NCBI GenBank assembly: GCA_009843725.1
Contig: VYCX01000372.1
Location: 703 to 16,124, forward strand
DNA from: Boseongicola sp. SB0675_bin_26
GTDB lineage: Bacteria > Pseudomonadota > Alphaproteobacteria > Rhodobacterales > Rhodobacteraceae
Length of the DNA stretch: 15,422 nucleotides
Direction: 5' to 3'
Shown: piece after piece, positions 1 to 7,055 of the stretch
Position numbering within the stretch: the first letter of the stretch is position 1
Layout: each line of letters starts with the position of its first letter
Made by a program: the position numbers and the translations under genes
The notes under the pieces: model-generated
The model's database searches: none
Told to the model about the DNA's origin: nothing
Seen by the model: only the letters and a program-made list of their open reading frames with translations

Positions 1-455
1 CGGATGGATGGGCCGTCACGGACGGGCTCGGACTTGTCGGCCGGATCCTCGGAGTCGGGCAGCGTTCAAGCCGGGTGCTGCTCTTGACGGACAGTACAAG
101 TCGCGTCCCTGTCACGATTCAGCCATCGGGTCAAAACGCGCTTCTTTCGGGCGACAATTCGCGGTTGCCGGTCCTTGAACTCATTGACGCCCCGGATGAC
201 GTGCGGCCGGGCGATCGTGTCATCTCATCCGGTGCCGGTCGCGTGCTGCCGGCGGGACTGCTGGTCGGAAATGTCGTGCTGGACCGCAACGGTCGCCTGA
301 GGCTGCGGCTTGCGGCCGACTACGACCGGATGGAATTCCTGCGTGTGCTTCGCAGCCCGCCGGTTGAGAAACTGGATGCTCCGGCGGTGCTGGTTGGCCC
401 GCTGCTGCCGCCGGTCGAGGCCGTGCAGGCGGCGGGGGAGAATGCCGATGGCTGA
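1..455 (+). CDS. mreC: MreC, rod shape-determining protein (C-terminal part, 5' end outside window)
   Basis: This is the 3' end of mreC, read in the frame starting at base 3 and open to the window edge; the stop TGA is at 453-455. MreC is a bitopic inner-membrane protein whose periplasmic beta domains scaffold the elongation complex with MreD, PBP2 and RodA. The visible part is about 150 residues. It opens with the family's typical 'DGLGLVGRILGVG' segment, followed by a 'SSRVLLLTDSTSRVPV' strand and 'PGDRVISSGAGRVLPAGLLVG', both characteristic of the two beta-barrel domains. The last ~30 residues form a proline-rich tail (LVGPLLPPVEA). The coiled coil and transmembrane helix lie upstream. The stop overlaps the mreD start by 8 bases, so translation is probably coupled. 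The identification rests on recognisable family segments and on the gene order mreC-mreD-mrdA-rodA. Confidence 0.95.
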   Translation, partial: DGWAVTDGLGLVGRILGVGQRSSRVLLLTDSTSRVPVTIQPSGQNALLSGDNSRLPVLELIDAPDDVRPGDRVISSGAGRVLPAGLLVGNVVLDRNGRLRLRLAADYDRMEFLRVLRSPPVEKLDAPAVLVGPLLPPVEAVQAAGENADG

Positions 456-975
456 CTTCGTGAGCCGTGTCTGGCTGTTTCGGGCGGGTTTCTTCCTGCT
501 TGCGGGCGCCGCGGGGTTCGTCCAGCTTCTGCCCTTGGACATTGGTCCTGACGACTGGGTGCCCGGTCAGGAACTCGTTCTGGTCATGGCCTTTGCCTGG
601 GTCGTCAGGCGCCCCGAATACGTGCCTGCGCTTCTTCTGGCAGCGGTCTTCCTGGTTGCCGACATACTGTTCATGCGCCCCCCCGGGCTTTGGGCGGCCC
701 TGGTGGTTCTTGCCGGCGAGTTCCTTCGCGGACGACGCGCACGAGCGTTTGCGGCGACGTTGTTCGCGGAATGGCTGCTGATTGCGATCGTGCTCCTGGT
801 GATGAAAGCCGTGGAGACCATGATGCTGTTGCTGTCCGGTGCCGGTCATGCCGGCATGGACGTGACGATCATGCACTTGGGGCTTGCCATCCTGTTCTAT
901 CCGGTTGTCGTTCTTCTGTCCGAGCGCGTTCTCGGCATCAGAAAGCTGCATCCTGGGGACAGGGAGCGGTCCTGA
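448..975 (+). CDS. mreD: MreD, rod shape-determining membrane protein
   Basis: The gene encodes 175 residues, close to the usual MreD size. MreD is a small polytopic inner-membrane protein that links MreC to the PBP2/RodA synthase. The sequence is mostly hydrophobic, with about five membrane segments: near residues 10-28, 40-58, 62-75, 100-120 and 140-158. Charged turns such as RRPEY and RGRRARA separate them. The chosen start is ATG 448 (MADFVSRVWLFR), inside the last codons of mreC. A longer in-frame reading from base 310 is possible, but it would run through mreC and give an arginine- and cysteine-rich N-terminus unlike MreD. The 8-base overlap (ATGGCTGA) with mreC suggests translational coupling. 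Sequence conservation in MreD is low, so the call leans on topology, length and operon position. Confidence 0.93.
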   Translation: MADFVSRVWLFRAGFFLLAGAAGFVQLLPLDIGPDDWVPGQELVLVMAFAWVVRRPEYVPALLLAAVFLVADILFMRPPGLWAALVVLAGEFLRGRRARAFAATLFAEWLLIAIVLLVMKAVETMMLLLSGAGHAGMDVTIMHLGLAILFYPVVVLLSERVLGIRKLHPGDRERS

Positions 976-987
976 GAGAGAGGCGAA

Positions 988-2928
988 ATGAATCGCTCGT
1001 GGGCAGAATCCGACGAGAGTGCCGGAATAATCTCGCGGCGCGCGCTCGTGCTGGGCGGTGGCCAGCTTGCCCTCCTGGGAACCCTGGTGCTGAGGATGCG
1101 TCAGCTGCAGGTGCACGAGGCGGCAAACTACCAGCTTCTGGCCGAGGACAACCGCGTCAACGTTCGCCTCATCTCTCCGCGCCGGGGCAAGATTTTCGAC
1201 CGGCACGGAATCCCGGTCGCGCAAAACGGTCAAAACTACCGGATTGTCATCGTGCGAGAGGATGCCGGTGACGTGGAAGAGACAATTGCCAAGGTCCGGC
1301 GGCTCGTAGAGCTTGATGAGAGCAGGCTCGAGCGTGCATTGAAGGAGATGTATCGCCGGAGTCCGTTCGTGCCGGTCACGCTTGCGGACCAACTGGCCTG
1401 GGAAGATGTCGCGGAAATCGCGGTCAATGCGCCGGCCTTGCCCGGCATCACGCCTGAAGTCGGCCTGTCGCGCGTGTATCCGTTGGGGTCGGATTTCGCG
1501 CATGTGGTCGGCTATGTCGGGCCTGTCAGCGAAAGCGACCTGTCCCGGGCGGAACCGCCGGACCCCGTCCTGCAGATTCCGGGATATCAGTTCGGCAAGA
1601 TCGGAATCGAGGCGAAGCGCGAGACCGATCTCCGCGGGCGTGCCGGCCTCCGCCGGATCGAGGTCAGCGCGGCAGGCCGCGTCATGCGGGAGCTTGGTCG
1701 CGATGAATCCGTTCCGGGCAGCGACCTGCAGCTGACCGTCGATCATGCGCTTCAGAACTATGCGCTGGCGCGGCTCGCGGGCGAAAGCGGCAGCGCGGTC
1801 GTCATTGACGTCGAGACCGGCGGCATTCGGGCCATGGTCTCGTCACCGTCCTTTGATCCGAACCTGTTCGTGCGCGGGATTTCGGTCAAGGAATATGGCG
1901 CGCTCCGAGATCACGCCTACGTGCCCCTGTTCAACAGGTCCGTCCAGGGGCAGTATCCGCCGGGATCCACATTCAAGATGATGACCGCGCTGGCGGCCCT
2001 GCGGGCTGGAGTGCTGGGCCCGCGCGACACCATACATTGTCCTGGACACCTGGAGTTCGGGGGGCGCAAGTTCCATTGCTGGAGGTCCGGCGGCCACGGC
2101 CGGATGGATCTTGACACGGCACTCGCCCAATCCTGCGATGTCTATTTCTACGAGGCTGCCCGCCGGATCGGAATCGATCGCATCGCGGAGCTGTGCGCGG
2201 AATTCGGGCTGGGGCAGCGCCCTGACATTCCCGTGTCGGCCGTAAGGTCCGGACTCGTGCCGTCGATCAAGTGGAAGGCGCGTGTTCGTGGCGAGAGCTG
2301 GCTTCAGGGCGAGACATTGAATGCCGGCATCGGGCAAGGCGACGTTCTGGCTTCGCCGTTGCAGCTCGCGGTCATGACCGCGCGCATTGCGAGCATGCGG
2401 GCCGTCAAGCCACGTTTGATCAAGTCGATCGATGGCGTAGAGACACCGGTCGAGCCGGCCGCAGAGATCGATTTGCCCGATGGCTTGATGCAGTTGGTCC
2501 AGCGGGCCATGTTCAACGTGGTCAATGGCCCGAGGGGCACGGCGCGGAATGCGCGGATCGTTGCCGAAGAATTCCTGATGGCTGGCAAGACAGGAACCAG
2601 CCAGGTGCGCAGCATCTCGGAAACCGAGCGTGATCAGGGAGTCACGAAGAACGAGGAGCTCCCCCGGCGTCTCCGGGATCACGGCCTCTTTGTTGCATTC
2701 GCGCCCTACGACAAGCCGAAATACGCCATTGCCGTGGTCATCGAGCATGGCAGCAGCGGCGCGCTCGTGGCTCTGCCGGCACGAGACATCCTGCTCTACG
2801 CGCTTTCCGGGGGCGTTCCGCCCTTGACAGCCTATCCGTCAGACCAGCGGGAAGCGATTCAGCAGCAGCATCGGGAGATGGAGTTGCGCCCGCCCCAGAA
2901 ACCGGTCCGGGAGGCGAGCAGGGCATGA
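988..2928 (+). CDS. mrdA: Penicillin-binding protein 2 (peptidoglycan D,D-transpeptidase of the elongasome)
   Basis: The protein has 646 residues. PBP2 crosslinks new peptidoglycan during cell elongation, in complex with RodA. It has a short cytoplasmic N-terminus, one membrane anchor around residues 20-37, and a pedestal domain beginning 'NRVNVRLISPRRGKIFDR' (about 55-72), typical of class B PBPs. The transpeptidase domain carries all three active-site motifs: STFK at 327-330 (nucleophile S327, K330), SCD at 382-384, and KTG at 534-536. Two cysteines (C351, C364) flank the 'FGGRKFHCW' segment found in many alphaproteobacterial PBP2s. The ATG at 988 follows a purine-rich GAGAGAGG (976-983) at suitable spacing, 12 bases after the mreD stop. 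The stop overlaps the rodA start by 4 bases (ATGA). The C-terminus is a Gln/Arg/Pro-rich tail. All catalytic residues are present. Confidence 0.97.
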   Translation: MNRSWAESDESAGIISRRALVLGGGQLALLGTLVLRMRQLQVHEAANYQLLAEDNRVNVRLISPRRGKIFDRHGIPVAQNGQNYRIVIVREDAGDVEETIAKVRRLVELDESRLERALKEMYRRSPFVPVTLADQLAWEDVAEIAVNAPALPGITPEVGLSRVYPLGSDFAHVVGYVGPVSESDLSRAEPPDPVLQIPGYQFGKIGIEAKRETDLRGRAGLRRIEVSAAGRVMRELGRDESVPGSDLQLTVDHALQNYALARLAGESGSAVVIDVETGGIRAMVSSPSFDPNLFVRGISVKEYGALRDHAYVPLFNRSVQGQYPPGSTFKMMTALAALRAGVLGPRDTIHCPGHLEFGGRKFHCWRSGGHGRMDLDTALAQSCDVYFYEAARRIGIDRIAELCAEFGLGQRPDIPVSAVRSGLVPSIKWKARVRGESWLQGETLNAGIGQGDVLASPLQLAVMTARIASMRAVKPRLIKSIDGVETPVEPAAEIDLPDGLMQLVQRAMFNVVNGPRGTARNARIVAEEFLMAGKTGTSQVRSISETERDQGVTKNEELPRRLRDHGLFVAFAPYDKPKYAIAVVIEHGSSGALVALPARDILLYALSGGVPPLTAYPSDQREAIQQQHREMELRPPQKPVREASRA

Positions 2929-4067
2929 GCTTCCTCGAGTACAGGGTACGGTTCATTCCGAGAGGCGCGCGCAAGATTCTCCATGTCAACTGGGCGCTTG
3001 TGGTCCTGCTGACTACGGTTGCCTCGGTGGGATTCCTGATGCTGACTTCGGCGGCGGGCGGGGACGTGTCCCGCTGGGCGGAACCGCATATGGTGCGGTT
3101 CGCGGCGGGTCTCGTCCTGATGCTGTTGATCGGCCTTGTGCCGATCTGGTTCTGGCGCTCGGTTTCCGGGCTGGCATATGCCTGCGCTCTCGTTCTCCTG
3201 GTCATGGTGGAGTTCTTCGGAACCGTTGGCATGGGTGCGCAGCGCTGGATCGATCTCGGCTTCATCCAGTTTCAGCCTTCGGAAATGATGAAGATCGCGC
3301 TCGTGATGTGTCTCGCGGCCTATTACGACTGGTTGCCGCTTTCGAGCGTGTCGCGGCCACAATGGGTTCTCGTGCCACTGATCCTGATTCTCATCCCGGC
3401 AGCGATCATCTTCAGGCAACCGGATCTGGGCACGATGGTGCTCCTGGTGGTGGGCAGCGGCATCGTGATGTTCTGCGCAGGGGTGAGCTGGTGGTACTTC
3501 CTGGGCGTGGTGGGCGCGGTGGCAGGCATGGTGTTCACGGTCTTTCTTTCGCGCGGCACGGATTGGCAAATCCTGCAAGACTACCAGTATCGCCGGATCA
3601 ACATATTCCTTGACCCCTCGATCGATCCCCTTGGGGCAGGCTATCACATCACGCAGTCCAAGATTGCGCTGGGATCCGGTGGGTGGGCCGGAAAGGGCTT
3701 CATGCAAGGCACTCAGTCACGCCTGAACTTCCTGCCAGAGAAACACACGGACTTCATATTCACGACGCTTGCCGAAGAGTTCGGATTTGTCGGAGGTTTT
3801 TCCCTCCTTTCGCTGTACGGCCTGATCATTTTCGTGTGCGTCCTGTCGGCGCTCGGGAACAAGAATCGCTTTGGTGCGCTTCTTACGCTGGGCGTGTCGG
3901 CGGCACTGTTCCTTCATGTCCTGGTGAACATCTCGATGGTCGTGGGGCTTGCCCCGGTGGTGGGAGTTCCCCTTCCGCTTGTCTCCTATGGCGGATCGGC
4001 TCTGCTGGTCCTGATGGTGGCCTTCGGCCTGGTGCAGTCTGCGCATGTCTACAGGTGGCGAAATTGA
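2925..4067 (+). CDS. rodA: RodA, SEDS peptidoglycan glycosyltransferase
   Basis: The protein has 380 residues and about ten membrane helices. RodA polymerises lipid II into glycan strands during lateral wall growth and partners with PBP2, encoded just upstream. Family hallmarks are present in order: 'GAQRWIDLG..QFQPSE' at about 104-120, 'RQPDLGT' at 164-170, 'ITQSKIALGSGG' at 242-253, 'LPEKHTDFIF' at 270-279, and 'PLPLVSYGGSAL' at 349-360. D276 in the HTDFIF motif corresponds to the SEDS catalytic aspartate. The ATG start overlaps the mrdA stop by 4 bases (2925-2928), a classic coupled arrangement. The stop (4065-4067) in turn overlaps the TTG start of the next gene. FtsW is the closest alternative, but pairing with mrdA and the RodA-like motifs favour RodA (also called MrdB). 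Confidence 0.97.
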   Translation: MSFLEYRVRFIPRGARKILHVNWALVVLLTTVASVGFLMLTSAAGGDVSRWAEPHMVRFAAGLVLMLLIGLVPIWFWRSVSGLAYACALVLLVMVEFFGTVGMGAQRWIDLGFIQFQPSEMMKIALVMCLAAYYDWLPLSSVSRPQWVLVPLILILIPAAIIFRQPDLGTMVLLVVGSGIVMFCAGVSWWYFLGVVGAVAGMVFTVFLSRGTDWQILQDYQYRRINIFLDPSIDPLGAGYHITQSKIALGSGGWAGKGFMQGTQSRLNFLPEKHTDFIFTTLAEEFGFVGGFSLLSLYGLIIFVCVLSALGNKNRFGALLTLGVSAALFLHVLVNISMVVGLAPVVGVPLPLVSYGGSALLVLMVAFGLVQSAHVYRWRN

Positions 4068-5002
4068 TAAGGGTCCTGATTTCCGGGCAGCGCGTGGACT
4101 GGGATGAATATGGCGGGCTCTTGCAGGCCGCACTGACCGATTCCGGAATCGAGGCCGAGGTCATTCACGAGAGAATGCCTCGATCGCCGGAGACCGTTGA
4201 CTACATCGTCTATGCGCCGTGGAGCGACATGAAGGACTTTTCGCCATTCACGGGTGCCAAGGCGGTCTTGAATCTCTGGGCGGGCGTGGAAAGCGTGATC
4301 GGCAACGAGTCCTTGACGGCGCCGCTCGCACGCATGGTGGACCCGGGACTGACAGACGGCATGGTCGAATGGTGTGTTGCCCACGCAATGCGGCATCATC
4401 TCGGCATCGACAGGGACGTCTGTCGCCGCGATGCGGTCTGGGACCCTTACGTGCCTCCGCTTGCCCGCGATCGACCATTGACGATCCTGGGCCTCGGCGT
4501 GCTTGGCCGCGCCGTGGGAGAGGCGCTTTCGGGTTTGGGCTTTCCCGTAACGGGCTGGAGCCGGAGCGTGAAGGACGTGCCGGGCATGACGTGCCATTCG
4601 GGAGAAGGCGGGCTCGTCGAGGCGCTTGGCAGGGCCGAACTGCTTTTGCTCCTCCTGCCGCTCACGCCCGCGACAGAGGAGATCATGAACGCGGAGCGGC
4701 TTGCTCTCCTGCCAAAGGGTGCCGTCCTGATCAACCCGGGACGTGGTCCGCTGATCGACGATGACGCGCTGCTCGCCGCGCTTGACAGCGGCCACATTGC
4801 GCATGCGACGCTTGACGTCTTTCGCGAAGAACCCTTGCCGGGCGACCATCCCTTCTGGGGTCATCCGGGCATCACCGTGACGCCGCACATCGCGTCCGCC
4901 ACGCGGCCGGACACAGCTGTCGGAGTCATTGTCGAGAACATTCGCCGTGGCGAGGTCGGAGAGCCGCTGCTGCATCTCGTCGACCGGCGCCTGGGATACT
5001 GA
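4064..5002 (+). CDS. ghrA: Glyoxylate/hydroxypyruvate reductase A-like D-2-hydroxyacid dehydrogenase
   Basis: The protein is 312 residues from TTG 4064, the typical GhrA length. Enzymes of this group use NAD(P)H to reduce glyoxylate to glycolate and hydroxypyruvate to D-glycerate in the cytoplasm. The nucleotide-binding loop GLGVLG is at 143-148. The catalytic triad of the D-2-hydroxyacid dehydrogenase family is recognisable: R227 (NPGRG), E256 (DVFREEP) and H275 (TPHIA). The start is not ATG. TTG 4064 has an AGGTGG Shine-Dalgarno-like sequence (4053-4058) five bases upstream; a GTG at 4055 in the same frame would lie inside that site, so TTG is preferred. The TTGA overlap with the rodA stop implies coupling to the cell-wall operon. 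The exact substrate is inferred from the family; related 2-ketoacid reductases cannot be excluded. Confidence 0.86.
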   Translation: MIRVLISGQRVDWDEYGGLLQAALTDSGIEAEVIHERMPRSPETVDYIVYAPWSDMKDFSPFTGAKAVLNLWAGVESVIGNESLTAPLARMVDPGLTDGMVEWCVAHAMRHHLGIDRDVCRRDAVWDPYVPPLARDRPLTILGLGVLGRAVGEALSGLGFPVTGWSRSVKDVPGMTCHSGEGGLVEALGRAELLLLLLPLTPATEEIMNAERLALLPKGAVLINPGRGPLIDDDALLAALDSGHIAHATLDVFREEPLPGDHPFWGHPGITVTPHIASATRPDTAVGVIVENIRRGEVGEPLLHLVDRRLGY

Positions 5003-5115
5003 AGTTTCGTCGCGGACAGTTCGCGAATGCCTGACGGGGCTTGGGCATGGCTTCAGGCCGTTCGAGGAAGTGCATTGCTGTTGCCGCCGGGGGCCGCATT
5101 CCCTTGGAGTGCCCG
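5003..5115. other. Convergent intergenic region between ghrA and the glycosylase gene
   Basis: These 113 bases separate two converging genes. A small CGCG/CGCG pairing (within TCGCGGACAGTTCGCGA, near 5010-5026) could form a weak hairpin just after the ghrA stop, but no T-run follows. No gene is visible. Confidence 0.35.
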
Positions 5116-5718
5116 TCAAGCGAGCGCTTCCTGCACACAGGCCTTGAGTTCAGGAAGCAGGTCCGTTTCAAACCACGGATTGGCGCTGAGCCAGGCCGTG
5201 TTCCGCCAAGACGGGTGGGGCAGGGGAAACGCATCCGGCAGCCGGGACTTCCAGTCGCGGACGGTCTCGGTCACCCTGGCGTTCCGAGGGAGTCCGAGGT
5301 GCCAGGCATGCGCATGGGCGCCGACGAGCAATGTCAGCCGGATGGCAGGCAAGCTGTCGAGCACGCGAGCCCTCCATGTCTGCGCGCAGGCGGTGGGTGG
5401 CGGCAGGTCGCTGCCGTCGGTGCTGTAGCCCGGAAAGCAGAATGCCATCGGCACGATGGCGACGCGCGAGGTGTCGTAGAAGGTCAACTCGTCGACACCC
5501 ATCCAGTTGCGGAGGCGATCGCCCGACCTGTCCTTGAAGGGAATGCCGATCTCGTGCACCTGCCGACCGGGCGCCTGTCCGGCGACAAGAAGGCGGGCGG
5601 TGGATTCGAACCAGACAACCGGGCGCGGCCGATGCCCCGTGGCCGTTGCCGCGAAGCGCGCTGTGCAGAGGTTGCATGCGCCGAGACGTTTCTTGAGATC
5701 GGAAATGCCCTTGTCCAT
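5116..5718 (-). CDS. Uracil-DNA glycosylase-family protein (Fe-S type, UDG-like)
   Basis: The protein has 200 residues, transcribed toward ghrA. The family removes uracil from DNA as the first step of base excision repair, although this particular subgroup is poorly characterised. An N-terminal CNLC (C15, C18) is followed by the substrate-pocket motif GQAPG (47-51) and 'GIPFKDRSGDRLRNWMG' (58-74). C94 (AFCFPG) and C111 then follow, and the C-terminal motif PHPSWRN is at 167-173. The four cysteines are spaced like the [4Fe-4S] ligands of family 4 UDGs, so a cluster is likely. ATG 5718 is chosen because the family starts just before the CxxC segment and AGGGGA sits close upstream. The same frame is open further upstream, but that extension looks non-coding. 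Activity on uracil is inferred. Confidence 0.85.
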   Translation of the reverse strand: MDKGISDLKKRLGACNLCTARFAATATGHRPRPVVWFESTARLLVAGQAPGRQVHEIGIPFKDRSGDRLRNWMGVDELTFYDTSRVAIVPMAFCFPGYSTDGSDLPPPTACAQTWRARVLDSLPAIRLTLLVGAHAHAWHLGLPRNARVTETVRDWKSRLPDAFPLPHPSWRNTAWLSANPWFETDLLPELKACVQEALA

Positions 5719-5944
5719 GGGTCCCCTGGTGCCGCTCCTGGCTTCTGCATCTCCTACAGGCTTCCGGGTCGGTTGGCCACGATCCTGGACGGTGCTTGCT
5801 CGAAACTTGCGGGCGGCGGGCCGGAGGCGTCCCGGCGCCCGCCCTGACGGGATTGCGTCGACCGTTGGCTTGCGCACATATCTTGGCAAATGGCCGACGC
5901 ATCGGACGTGTTGGCGGCAAGGAAAGAGGAAGCGGGGCGAAGGC
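5719..5944. other. Divergent intergenic region between glycosylase and dehydrogenase genes
   Basis: This 226-base stretch separates the start of the minus-strand glycosylase gene from the plus-strand dehydrogenase gene and must hold the promoters of both unless the true starts lie further out. I see no convincing -35/-10 pair, palindrome or small gene in it. Long frames crossing it on both strands are extensions of neighbouring reading frames in GC-rich DNA. Confidence 0.4.
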
Positions 5945-6916
5945 GTGAGAGTTCACATTCTTGACGATTGGTCCGACACGCTCCGGACCTTGCCGTGCTT
6001 TGGCCTGCTTGAAGACCACGACGTCACGGTCTGGACCGATCACGAAACGGATGTTGCGGCGCTGGCCGCCCGGTTGTTCACGGGGGAGGCGATGGTGCTC
6101 ATCCGCGAAAGATCCCGGATCACGGCGGAGCTTCTCGACCGGTTGCCCAATCTCAGGCTGATTTCGCTTCGGGGCGCGTATTCACATGTAGACGTTGATG
6201 CCTGCACGCGAAACGGCGTGCTGCTGTGTTCGAACATGCACGCGGGCACGCCTTCCCATGCTGCAGCCGAACTGACGCTGGCACTGATTCTGGCGAGCTG
6301 GCGGAAGATTCCGGAGCATGTGAACTCGATCAGGGCTGGCAACTGGCAAGCAGGCGTTGGTCGGACCCTTCGCGGCCGGCGGCTGGGACTCTATGGCTAC
6401 GGTCGCATTGCCGGGGTCGTGGCGGGCTATGCGGACGCGATCGGCATGAACGTTCAGTGGTGGGGGTCCGAGGAAGGCCGTGCGCGAGCTCGGGCGGACG
6501 GGCGGCAGGTCGCCGAAAGCCGTGAGGCGTTCTTCGCGACGTCTGACGTCGTCAGCTTGCATGTCCGCCTGACACCGGCGACACGCGGAATTGTCAATGG
6601 TGCCGATCTGGCTGCGATGGCTGACCGCTCTCTTCTCGTCAACACGTCCCGGGCGGGCCTGATCGAACCCGGCGCGCTCGAATCCGAAGCGAGGCGCGGC
6701 CGCCTTCTGGTTGCAATCGACGTGTTCGATACGGAGCCGCTCCAGGATCCGGCGCATGTCCTGCTGAGCCAGCCCAACGTCTTGCCGACGCCTCACATCG
6801 GCTACGTGACCGAAGACGAGCTCGAATTGCAGTTCCGGGACGTTTTCGAGCAGGTCAGTGCTTTTGCCAATGGCGACCCGATCCACATGGTGAACCCGGT
6901 GGTCCTTGATCGGTGA
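5945..6916 (+). CDS. D-2-hydroxyacid dehydrogenase family protein (phosphoglycerate dehydrogenase-like)
   Basis: The protein has 323 residues from GTG 5945. It is an NAD(P)-dependent cytoplasmic oxidoreductase of the D-isomer 2-hydroxyacid dehydrogenase superfamily; its substrate is unknown. It starts 'RVHILDDWSDTLRTLPCF', an N-terminus typical of a subfamily annotated only as D-2-hydroxyacid or phosphoglycerate dehydrogenase-like, and different from the GhrA-like protein at 4064. The Rossmann segment is GLYGYGRIAG at 148-157; the third glycine of GxGxxG is A156. Candidate catalytic residues are R236 (NTSRAG), E264 (DTEP) and H284 (PTPHIG). GTG is chosen because it fits this N-terminus. The frame is open far upstream, but there it runs antisense to the glycosylase gene. 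No strong Shine-Dalgarno is obvious; GAAGG lies very close to the GTG. The gene is divergent from the glycosylase, with 226 bases between their starts. Confidence 0.86.
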   Translation: MRVHILDDWSDTLRTLPCFGLLEDHDVTVWTDHETDVAALAARLFTGEAMVLIRERSRITAELLDRLPNLRLISLRGAYSHVDVDACTRNGVLLCSNMHAGTPSHAAAELTLALILASWRKIPEHVNSIRAGNWQAGVGRTLRGRRLGLYGYGRIAGVVAGYADAIGMNVQWWGSEEGRARARADGRQVAESREAFFATSDVVSLHVRLTPATRGIVNGADLAAMADRSLLVNTSRAGLIEPGALESEARRGRLLVAIDVFDTEPLQDPAHVLLSQPNVLPTPHIGYVTEDELELQFRDVFEQVSAFANGDPIHMVNPVVLDR

Positions 6917-7008
6917 CTTCGACCGACCGTTTGTGCATGATGCGCGACGGCCAGCTTGGTCGTGCCGCCAGTCCTGATTTCCAGGTTGTCCCTCCGTGCA
7001 CAATTCCG

Positions 7009-7036
7009 TTGACAATCGCCGTTATTTTCATATTTC
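7009..7036 (+). promoter_or_regulatory. Predicted sigma-70-type promoter of arsR-permease operon
   Basis: A perfect -35 consensus TTGACA lies at 7009-7014. Sixteen bases later TATTTC (7031-7036) can serve as a -10, though it matches the consensus only partly; ATTTCT one base further gives a 17-base spacer. Transcription would start at about 7042-7044, essentially at the ATG of arsR. The -10 region lies inside the 36-bp palindrome, so repressor binding would block polymerase. No promoter was tested; the call rests on consensus match and position. Confidence 0.6.
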
Positions 7037-7055
7037 TAGAAATATGAAAATAACG
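7020..7055. promoter_or_regulatory. 36-bp perfect palindrome, probable ArsR operator overlapping the start codon
   Basis: Bases 7020-7055 are exactly self-complementary over 18 bp per arm with no spacer. The left arm reads CGTTATTTTCATATTTCT and the axis is the CTAG at 7036-7039. The block is AT-rich within GC-rich DNA. It covers the predicted -10 region, the transcription start and the first four codons of arsR (ATG at 7044). ArsR/SmtB-family dimers bind AT-rich inverted repeats over their own promoters, so autorepression is the natural reading. The family role is established; binding here is inference. Confidence 0.8.

Noticed and set aside
220..1746. 508-codon minus-strand open frame across mreC, mreD and the start of mrdA
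   Set aside because: It lies antisense to three well-supported genes; its Arg/His/Gln/Pro-rich composition is that of a shadow frame in GC-rich DNA.
1843..2748. 301-codon minus-strand open frame inside mrdA
   Set aside because: It is antisense to the transpeptidase domain that carries all the catalytic motifs, and its translation resembles no known fold.
2859..3707. 282-codon minus-strand open frame across mrdA and rodA
   Set aside because: It is antisense to conserved RodA sequence, and its very high His/Glu/Arg content is typical of the complement of membrane-protein codons.
5041..5847. 268-codon plus-strand open frame over the glycosylase gene
   Set aside because: The opposite strand has recognisable glycosylase motifs and conserved cysteines; this frame shows none.
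6996..7043. Upstream GTG start for arsR adding 16 residues
   Set aside because: The added codons consist of the -35 element and the left arm of the palindrome, and the predicted transcript begins after them.
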